Origin: Platanthera guangdongensis
Taxonomy: Eukaryota; Streptophyta; Magnoliopsida; Asparagales; Orchidaceae
Direction: 5' to 3'
Length of the DNA stretch: 64,000 nucleotides
Assembly: GCA_039583875.1 (NCBI GenBank)
Contig: CM077150.1
Coordinates: forward strand, 52,641,451 to 52,705,450
The notes below the pieces were generated by a model that had not been told where the DNA came from, ran no database searches, and was given only the letters and a program-made list of their open reading frames with translations. Position 1 is the first letter of the stretch; the number at the start of each line of letters is the position of its first letter. Shown one piece after another: positions 57,100-64,000 of this stretch. The position numbers and the translations under genes are program-made.

Positions 57100-58240
57100 G
57101 ACGCTCTTCCTGGAATCTTCCTTCCTGAGCTTTTGAAGACTGTTCCCTGTCCCTCTTGTGTTTCTAGTCTCCATCGAACTGCTGACGATGTGCTTCAATG
57201 ACTTCATCTGCTGCTATTTGCGCTTCTACGCGATGTGCAAGGTCTGGGTAGCTCGGGACAATTTCTCTCATCAGAGCCGAGTATAAACCACCGGGGTAAA
57301 GCTCTCCAAGAAATACTCCTCTTAAGAGTTCTGGGTCAACTCCCGGAATCTGGCGAGCTTCTGCGGTAAACTGGCGGAAGAACTCTTTCAAGGATTCTCC
57401 TTTGTTTTGTCGAATCCCTAATAAATGTGAAGGGTCCCGAACGATTCTTCAGTTGGCGATGAACTATTCAGCGAACTGTCTTGTCAATTTCATGAAGTTT
57501 GTGATAGTTCACTCCCTCAGGGAGTGGAACCTAGTCCGAGCCTGGCCTTTGAAAGTGCCTGGGAAGACTTGGCAAAGTAGCTGGTCTGGCGCATTATAGA
57601 TCCTCATGATCGTAGTAAAGTGGTTGATGTGTTCTAACGAATCGTCTGTCCCGTCGAAAGTTTCGATATTCGACAGTTTGAATCCATGAGGGATTGGATG
57701 GGCCAAAACTGGGGGGGGGGGTGCAAGTGGAGAGCCTTGGTGAAGTGGTCGATGGGTGAGAATATCTCGTCGGCGAGCCTGTCTGTATTACTCAGCCATC
57801 ACTTCTCGTATCTATTCTCAAGTGAATCTTTCGTGTAGCGGTAATTAGGGTTCTTGATCCAGGATCTGGTCGCGACGACTGGCTCCGGTTTCTCTGAGGA
57901 TTGGGTGAGTGGAACTAGCGACGTCAGAGATTTCTTTTAACAACTTCTCTTCACAGAGCTTCCCTTGCTAAGTAATGGCTTGGTAGAGGCGGGGGGGGGG
58001 GGGGGGGGGGAGGGGGGTCGGTGTCAGTGGCTGAGCTGGAGGCGCTCCCATATTTCTGAGCAGAGCGAGCATCTCTGTCTGTTACGCCTCCATCTGCCGA
58101 ACTCGTCCTTCTAATGTTGTTACTGAGGCGAGAACAGTCTCTGCCTCGAGGGGCACATCCACAAGTGAATGAGAGCGGGCTGGTTCAGTGCGCTCCTCCC
58201 GGGACAGATGCTTCTGCTATCTGGGCGCTTCTCTTTGCAA
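57100..58240 (-). pseudogene. T Gag (degenerate)
   Basis: Pieces in several frames. Near 58170-58030 is an N-terminal helix with TLEGRVRQME. At 57706-57509 are HPIPHGFKLSNIETFDGTDD and SLEHINHF, the entry to the Retrotrans_gag domain as in Tat elements. At 57391-57164 are EFFRQFTAEARQIPGVDPEL and LRGVFLGELYPGGLYSAL. Two G-runs on the plus strand (57711-57721 and 57991-58010) sit inside the coding region and would be slip-prone. Gag would form the particle. With no pol, movement would have needed enzymes in trans. Confidence 0.75.
57991..58010. repeat. G20 homopolymer
   Basis: Twenty consecutive G after GAGGC, then AGGGGGG. True length is uncertain in any assembly. Confidence 0.85.
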
Positions 58241-58900
58241 TTGTCTTTAGTTTTTAGTACCGTTGTGTAGTAGGTACGGTCTTTGGAATCTTAGAGGATG
58301 CTGGGAACTGTTTCCCACAGACGTCTCGGTCGGACTGGAATAACCTGGACCACCTTAGCTCTCGGAACAGTCGAGCGCGCACAACAATAAATGAGGTATA
58401 TCGATGATACACATGAAGTTTTAACGTGGAAAAAGCCCTCAATCGGGTAAAAAACCAAGTGACCAGATCTATGTCGGTCAAAGTCCATTATTTCCTGGAT
58501 GTTACAGCTTGTATGAGAAATCGAGGGTGATAGGACACCTCTCGTTACAATTTTGAGGTGAGAGAATACTTGGCACACGGCGGACGATGGACCATCGCGC
58601 CAAGAGTTTTTTATAAGTTGCACTTTGCGTTGATGGCTTCGCTGAGCGTCTTGCTGATTCTGGATGTGGGAGCTGGTGCAACTGAACTTGCGATTATGCG
58701 GAGGCCATTTAGAAATTGAGAGATTGGGCTTCCTTGGGTGGCTTCAACTTGGCTCGTATGTGGCCCGGATACGGCTCGAGTGCTGCTTGGGTGCGGCTCG
58801 GGTGCTGCCCGTAGGAGGAATTCAACAAAGCTTCGACTTGATGAAGAAGAAGACTCAGAGAGAAAATGTGATAAATAAGGAGGCTTGGAGCTCCTTTTAT

Positions 58901-59386
58901 TAGGGGTGCAATCGGTTCGGTTTGGGTCGGTTTGGACCCAAACCAAAACCGAACCGATGTTTATCGGTTCGGTTCGGTTTTTTGGTCGGTTTACTCGGTT
59001 CGGTTTTCGGTTTTTCAGTTATACTATTTAAAATAATTGTGTACTTAAATATCTCAAGAAAATTTAAAAAAAGATATAAAAAAATCAGTTCAATAAAATG
59101 TTTAATTCGTCTTGATGCATAAAATATGCATTACAAAAATTTATTTTGGTTCAAATGATATTAAAATTATTAAGTTGATATAATTTGTGTACATTATTTA
59201 GTTAAGAAAAATAGTTAAAAGATCATTATTGGTAATATTTTTACATGCATTATTAATCGGTGCGGTTCGGTTTTTCAGAGAGGAAAACCAAAACCGAACC
59301 GAGTCGTTCGGTTCGGTGTAAAATCGGTTCGGTTTGGGCGGTTTGGGGCGGTTTGGTCGGTTTTCGGTTTTTCATGCACACCCCTA
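58901..59386. mobile_element. hAT-like MITE (486 bp) in T 5' LTR
   Basis: Starts TAGGGGTGCAATCGG and ends GCACACCCCTA (a short terminal inverted repeat TAGGGGTG). It is flanked by the perfect 8-bp duplication CCTTTTAT (58893-58900 and 59387-59394), the target length of hAT elements. Both ends are rich in CGGTT / AACCG strings and the centre is AT-rich. No transposase ORF. The other T LTR has the empty site with one CCTTTTAT. Confidence 0.9.
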
Positions 59387-59734
59387 CCTTTTATAGGCTT
59401 CAGGGGGTGGTTACGGTAATTATGCGACTATCCGCACACCGTAACCACCCAAAATTAATATTTTCCATAGTTTAAGGGCGTGCATTTATGATAATTATTA
59501 CCACTGTTTGCACCACAAAATAAATAACGAAATTACTAATTAAAATTCCCCACTAACCTGGTGTTTAGTGGGTGATTACATGCGAATCATAAGACCAGAA
59601 ATGTACCAAACCGATCAAACAACGGGGGCGGAACTCCACGGGCGGTCGGTGAACTCGTTGCCGAGTTTGCCGACAAGGGGAGGACCGTAGACGGCGGCCG
59701 GGGAGGAGCAGGCAGCGCGACCGCCTCCGTTGGT

Positions 59735-60165
59735 CGTGCATCGGCGGCCAAGGGAGGGGGCGGCCCGGGAGGCCGCTCCCTCGACCGTAGCTGGCGGCCG
59801 AGGGAGGGAGCGTCCTGGGCGGCCACTCCTTCGACCGCAGCTGGCGGACCGGCGACCGCTCCCTCGGCCGTGGCTGGAGGCCAAGGGAGGGAACAGCCCG
59901 GGCGGACCGCTCCCTCGGCCGCAATCAGCGGCCCAGGGAGGGAGCGGCCCAGGCGGCCGCTCCCTCCGGCCACGGACCGGCGGTCGAAGGAGGGAGCGAC
60001 CTGTGTGGCCGCTCCTTCGGCCGGGGTTGGTGGCCGAAGGAGGGGGCGGCCCGGGATGCCGCTCCCTCGGCCGGTGTTGGTGGCCGAAGGAGGGGGCGGC
60101 CCGGGATGCCGCTCCCTCGGCCGCGGTTAGCGGCCGAAGGCGGGGGAGGCCCGGGCGGCCAGCTC
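59735..60165. repeat. GC-rich 50-bp array in T LTR
   Basis: Units of about 50 bases with GCTCCCTCGGCC and GGCCGAAGGAGGGGGCGGCC. Clear repeats start near 59909, 59959, 60011, 60061 and 60111. It lies in U3. Open frames on both strands across it are composition artefacts. The copy in the 3' LTR is shorter and is split by Y. Confidence 0.88.
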
Positions 60166-60354
60166 GGTGTGAGAAGGCGGGGCTCGCTGCAGTTTGCCCA
60201 CTACGCATGATGGGATCAGCAAGCGGGGGGATCTGGCGCGTCGATCGTGTGTGCTGTCAAACCCACGATCCCACTACTTTTGAGGTGAAGATCATGGGTG
60301 TGTGGTTATGTGCACACCTATTCTTATAAAATGGGTCTCATCCCTAAGAGAAAC

Positions 60355-61199
60355 ATATACCTAATACCTAAGTTCAGAAAATCCGGGATGGAAGCATTTC
60401 AAAAAAAACTAATACCTACGTTCTGAAAAATATAAATACTTGCCGGAAAATGAAGAAAAGAAGATTTTAGCAACAAATACAGAGAAGGAGAAGGCCTTGC
60501 TGAAAAATGCAAAAAATGGGGAGAGAAAGCTAAATCTGGGGATTATTTTACTCGACGAAGATTCACCAGCTAAAGGGAAAGGTTCACTGTCGGACGAGCA
60601 CGCAAGCACTGGTAGTTGGGAGCCATTCACCGGTGAAAAAGGAGTAATGGTGGCTGGCTCAAGCGAGGATGTCAGGAGGGTTTCAGGAGCAGGTTTCGCA
60701 TACAACAGCAAGAGTATCATAATTGATGGGGTTCCCCCTGAAATTCTCGAGTCAAATCGGGAAATCTCAGTCAAGGGCACGAACGTAAGCCGACCCATCC
60801 AAGAGAGCTCACCTCAGAGGCTAGAAAGCATCCCTAAAGGGGTCCAAACGAAGCACGGGCACTCAAGAAACCACGCAAGAAGTACCACCCTGAGGGAAGG
60901 GGCACAACCAGACGTAGACATGCAAGCACCGCACATAATCCCCTCGTGTGCTTGATCCCTGCACGTGCGTGCCCCATGTGTGTGTGGGAGAGCAGTGCGC
61001 TGGCGCGCGCCATGTAAGCGCGCACTAGGGGCCTCCACCATCATCGACATCCCATGTTTCCTCCAGCCACCACCGTCGTCGGGCACCCCGCCCGGGCCTC
61101 CCGAACTGCCCAGAGGCACCTTTGTCATTTCGCTAAATTTAATGATCTGGGTGATCGAAACGGAGCGACGCCTTTTTCCAGCACAAATTTCGTTATGGC
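60355..61199 (+). other. Flank right of T, with an unrecognised 171-codon ORF
   Basis: The sequence starts with two copies of the TAATACCTAxGTTCxGAAAA motif also seen left of T. An ORF at 60440-60955 begins MPENEEKKILATNTEKEKAL. It is Lys/Glu- and Ser-rich with no domain I recognise. It could be the tail of a retroelement ORF1-type protein or chance. The 61000 region has alternating CGTGCG/TGTGTG strings. Confidence 0.35.
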
Positions 61200-61681
61200 G
61201 TAATTAACAACTTATCTCTCCATAAAACTATAAATATTTTCCCAGGACTTTATTTGAGAACAAACAACTCCAGGTGCTAGAAAGAGCTCTGAGGTTTTTC
61301 GACGAGATCTTGGACTTAGACCGATCCTCCACTCAGGAATTCACTTTGCTGCTCTTATAGCACAAAGGCTCCAACATGCATCATGGCTCCGTGGACTTTG
61401 AGATTTCTCCCTGCCAGAATGCTTCCATCGAGGTTCCATGGACTTAACCAATTTCTCAGGCCAGAGAGCTTCCATCAAGGCTCTGAGGACTTAGCTATTT
61501 TCATCACTTTTGTACCTTGCATTTGTAACGGAGAAGTGGCTTATCACCCTCCGAGAGATCATTTCATACACCTGTAAACTCCAAGGAAATAGTGGATTTT
61601 GGCTCAGCACGGATAATACCACGTGTTTTTTTCAACCTTTTTGGGTTTTCGACGTCAAAAAACCATTTGTCATTTGTTGCT
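61200..61681 (+). repeat. Probable LTR remnant (promoter and R-U5 part)
   Basis: A TATA box (TATAAATATTTTCCC) near 61230 is followed about 400 bases on by CACGTGTTTTTTTCAACC and GGGTTTTCGACGTC. This is the look of plant LTR U5 sequence, where a termination loop of this type is common. It is cut at 61681 by the next LTR. No partner LTR is in the window, so this stays tentative. Confidence 0.35.
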
Positions 61682-61745
61682 TGTAACACTCCAATTTACC
61701 CCCATTGAAAAATGACAAAGTGTAGCTTTTGGTGCTAACACTAGT

Positions 61746-61822
61746 GATAGTGATATCGCTGGCGATAGTGATATCGCTGGCGATAGTGATATCGCTGGCG
61801 ATAGTGATATCGCTGGCGATAA
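61746..61822. repeat. 18-bp tandem repeat with TATCGC-TG-GCGATA palindrome
   Basis: Four units of GATAGTGATATCGCTGGC. Each unit junction makes the inverted repeat TATCGCTGGCGATA. It lies about 65-140 bases into U3. Confidence 0.95.
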
Positions 61823-63483
61823 CAATCAAAATGGTTCAGTCGATAAAATGATGCAGTCGACAAAATGATGTAGTCAACAAAGCGATGCAATCAACAAATT
61901 AATATGCTAACACTGGAGATAGTAGTATCATGTGCAATAGTGTGCCAAGTGGCAGACAACCACATGTTAGTTGGTTGTGAAATATCTATTGAGTTGCGAT
62001 GACTTGGTCAAGAAATCACCGCTAGAGATATTGCCCGACGATAGCGCTTAAACAAAATTCTAAACTTAAATCGGGCCATCCATTCCTTCTGGCTTGCAGA
62101 TCTTCTAGCTGAAGAGTATTTTATCTTCTCATTCTCTCTCTTTCTCTCTTCATGTTGAGAAAACAAAGAAGGAGGAATGGAGAAAGGAAGGAGGATGAAG
62201 AAGATGGCTGAAAGCAGCCATTGGAGGAGCTTTTGTGCTTGGAGTCATGGGCCAACGGTAGATCTGTAGAGAACATGCTATGAGCCTTTTCATCTGAATC
62301 AACTACGATATCATGGCACCAAATGATCTTTAAGGGTAACAATTCTTCTTCCAAACATTATAACATGCTAGCCCTTTTATTTGGTATAATTGCATGAAAG
62401 TACCTCCGCTAATTAGTGGGAGGTGAGGCTTTCAATAGGTCGATAAGGAGTATTCCCGGTAGAAATTGCATATAAGTTCATATCGATGTACAAACATAGG
62501 CATGATATGTGAAACTCATCTGCGACAAGTTTATCCGGATTGGTGATGTTTGATTTGTATGCTAGAGAAGACTCCGTGGAAAAATTATGTGATATTTCGG
62601 GTTATGGGTGTTATAGTGCGTTATAGTGAGTACTGGAGGCCAACTCTAGAAAAGCACCTGAGATTATGGCAAATTTACGATTCTGTTGATATCGCCCGAC
62701 AATAGTAGTTATCGATGATGATTGCTCCTAGTGAGCAATTGTGATGGATATAAAGCCCAGGTCCATGGGAATGGGTGTGTGACATCAGAAGTTGAAAGGC
62801 CTACTGTGTCTAGCTTGGTGGCCTTGTGTGCCGACCTTAAGAGATGAGAATGTGTTGAGGGAAAGCTACCTCGTCTTATGTTTGCCCAGACATGGGGATT
62901 TGAGAAACGAGCACTAGCTGAACCGAACCCGCACTATGTCGTTCAGCTTGAGAGCCTAAAGTAACTGGTGGTCGCAATTGTCATGGGAGAGAGTCAAGGA
63001 TGATAGACCTGACTAGTGAAATGCTCAAAGGGTCTCTGAGTTGGCAATACTTGGATCGGATTGGTAGAACTGCTCGTGCAAAAGAGTTTAATAAAAGTGT
63101 GTCATGAGAGCACAAAGTGCGTGGTCATATGTGCCACCGCTTGTGGCGATTTTGCAATATATGTTGTCATAATGCTTGCTTGTAGAGGAGTACCACTGCC
63201 CCGAGTATTGGGTAGGGTCATTATAATTATGGTCAGCTAAAGATGACCGGTGTTTTGTTTTTGCCACCTCTTGGTGGATTGTACTTATGTAGGTGTCGGC
63301 GAGCCGAGTGGGAAATAGTGGGCTGAAGCCTTTTTTATTATGTTGGCCCTCGAAGGCCCAAGTGTTGAGGTTTACAGTTTTCACGTATTGTTGGCCTGCA
63401 TGTCGATGTATGTACCACTTGGTTATATAAACGTTAACACTGTTGTAAGGCCTTAAGGCCAAACTTTTGTGTATACACTCATT

Positions 63484-63485
<2 letters not shown>

Positions 63486-63571
<86 letters not shown>
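63486..63571. repeat. TA microsatellite, about 43 units
   Basis: Uninterrupted (TA)n within the LTR. Able to form cruciform DNA and prone to length error. Confidence 0.95.
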
Positions 63572-63574
<3 letters not shown>

Positions 63575-63743
63575 GACATTCCCGGTTACGAGTTATTATT
63601 ATTTAATTGCTTTCACTAGAATGTGGCTTTGTGTTAGATTATGATGTTTGGTTTCTCGTAACCCCATTATCTGTCCGTTTAATATGGAGTGGGTCCCCAG
63701 CTGGACCTTCTGTTATATTCTTTGCAACGGGCATAGTGTTACA

Positions 63744-64000
63744 ATTTGGTATCAGCATTTAGTGTCGATCCCTTTGTTGGATCCCTAGTTTGATTTGGGC
63801 TAGGTTCACTAAGCTAGGATGATGTGACCCAACAGGTATAGCCAGGGTCATAGTTGTGTCCTAGAGTCTAGGTCAAGTCCTCAATAACAACATCACATGG
63901 ACAAGCCATCATCATACTGCTAGAGACTCAAGACTTAGAGTTTTTCCAGAGATTTAAAGATTTCTTAAGAAACTAAGTAAAATGAGTTCGACGTTCGTCG
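63744..64000 (+). mobile_element. Start of internal region of the right-edge gypsy element
   Basis: Leader sequence with no ORF until ATGAGTTCGACG near 63982, which could be the gag start. The window ends six codons later, so this cannot be confirmed. Confidence 0.5.
63747..63757 (+). other. Primer binding site of the right-edge element
   Basis: TGGTATCAGCA three bases after the LTR. It matches the initiator-Met site for nine bases. Confidence 0.7.

Larger units (their letters stand above)
24453..60349 (-). mobile_element. Tat-type Ty3/gypsy element T: gag-protease only, antisense ORF, hosts a nested block
   Basis: Flanked by GAAAC at 24448-24452 and 60350-60354, so both ends are intact across 35.9 kb. 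In element order: 5' LTR (60349-58309), gag and protease (58200-56204), a 120-bp tandem repeat, an ORF on the opposite strand, a GC-rich region, a polypurine tract, and a 3' LTR in two parts (51845-51550 and 25439-24453) split by element Y. No reverse transcriptase, RNase H or integrase is present. The element therefore resembles gag-only LTR elements (TR-GAG/LARD type) that move in trans. LTR copies are clearly diverged. Confidence 0.82.
58309..60349 (-). repeat. T 5' LTR (about 1.55 kb plus MITE)
   Basis: Collinear with the two-part 3' LTR. On the plus strand it starts TGTTTCCCAC and ends CCCTAAGA (the other copy ends CCCTAACA), followed by GAAAC. Contains a hAT-like MITE (58901-59386) and a GC-rich array (59735-60165). 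I could not recognise a primer binding site next to it. Confidence 0.85.
61682..63743 (+). repeat. 5' LTR of a gypsy element leaving the window (2062 bp)
   Basis: Ends TGTAACACT...AGTGTTACA form a 9-bp terminal inverted repeat, and a primer site follows at once. The overall plan matches the LTRs of X and Y. It contains an 18-bp tandem repeat with an internal palindrome (61746-61822) and a TA microsatellite (63486-63571). The few ORFs inside it are short and unsupported. Confidence 0.8.

Noticed and set aside
59565..60329. Overlapping ORFs of 120-200 codons on both strands in the T 5' LTR
   Set aside because: They are created by the 50-bp GC-rich array in U3. LTR position and repeat structure explain them.
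63088..63579. 163-codon ORF starting in an alternating Ile-Tyr run
   Set aside because: The start is the TA microsatellite and the rest is LTR sequence.

Overview
This window is repeat-dense nuclear DNA of a flowering plant. The evidence is the set of Ty1/copia and Ty3/gypsy LTR-retrotransposon lineages: Sirevirus-like copia, Athila with a tRNA-Asp-type primer site, chromodomain gypsy, and a Tat-type gag with an antisense ORF. Plant-type MITEs are also present. No tRNA, rRNA, CRISPR array or prokaryotic gene was seen. The only candidate host gene is two small putative exons on the minus strand (23650-23472 and 17536-17455). Species cannot be determined from the window.

Layout. 1-2964: 3' part of a copia element (C1) with a 172-bp LTR. 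2965-3828: AT-rich spacer with a 79-bp tandem repeat. 3829-4703: broken gypsy gag fragment, split by a complete Sirevirus-like element (S, 4704-16872, minus strand, target duplication CGACG). 16878-24447: a PIF/Harbinger-like MITE (17814-23396, TAA target site) that carries a near-intact copia element (C2, 18228-23112, duplication AACTG). 24448-60354: a four-level nest. A Tat-type gag-protease element (T, 24453-60349, minus, duplication GAAAC) holds a deleted chromovirus (Y, 25440-51544, plus, GAGTG) in its 3' LTR. Y holds a chromovirus (X, 28441-49903, minus, GTACA) in its 3' LTR. X holds an Athila element (A, 28451-39948, plus, CACCT/CAACT) ten bases into its 3' LTR. T's 5' LTR carries a hAT-like MITE (58901-59386, 8-bp duplication), and the empty site survives in the other LTR copy. 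60355-61681: unassigned sequence and a probable LTR remnant. 61682-64000: 5' LTR and primer site of another gypsy element that runs out of the window.

Each autonomous-type element carries the usual gag, protease, integrase, reverse transcriptase and RNase H modules, and every copy is broken by stops or frameshifts. A large share of the nonsense codons are TGA or TAG where a conserved Trp (TGG), CGA or CAG is expected, as 5-methylcytosine deamination would produce. By eye, LTR divergence falls with nesting depth (T and Y most, X less, A least), which fits the insertion order.

The most interesting pattern is that five unrelated LTR families here (S, X, A, T and the right-edge element) each carry a CpG-rich array, mostly of inverted-repeat motifs, inside U3. 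The families share short sequence words, and the S array also recurs inside S, including within its gag reading frame. S additionally has a long ORF downstream of pol with a splice-acceptor-like site just before its start codon. T carries an antisense, apparently intron-containing coiled-coil ORF.
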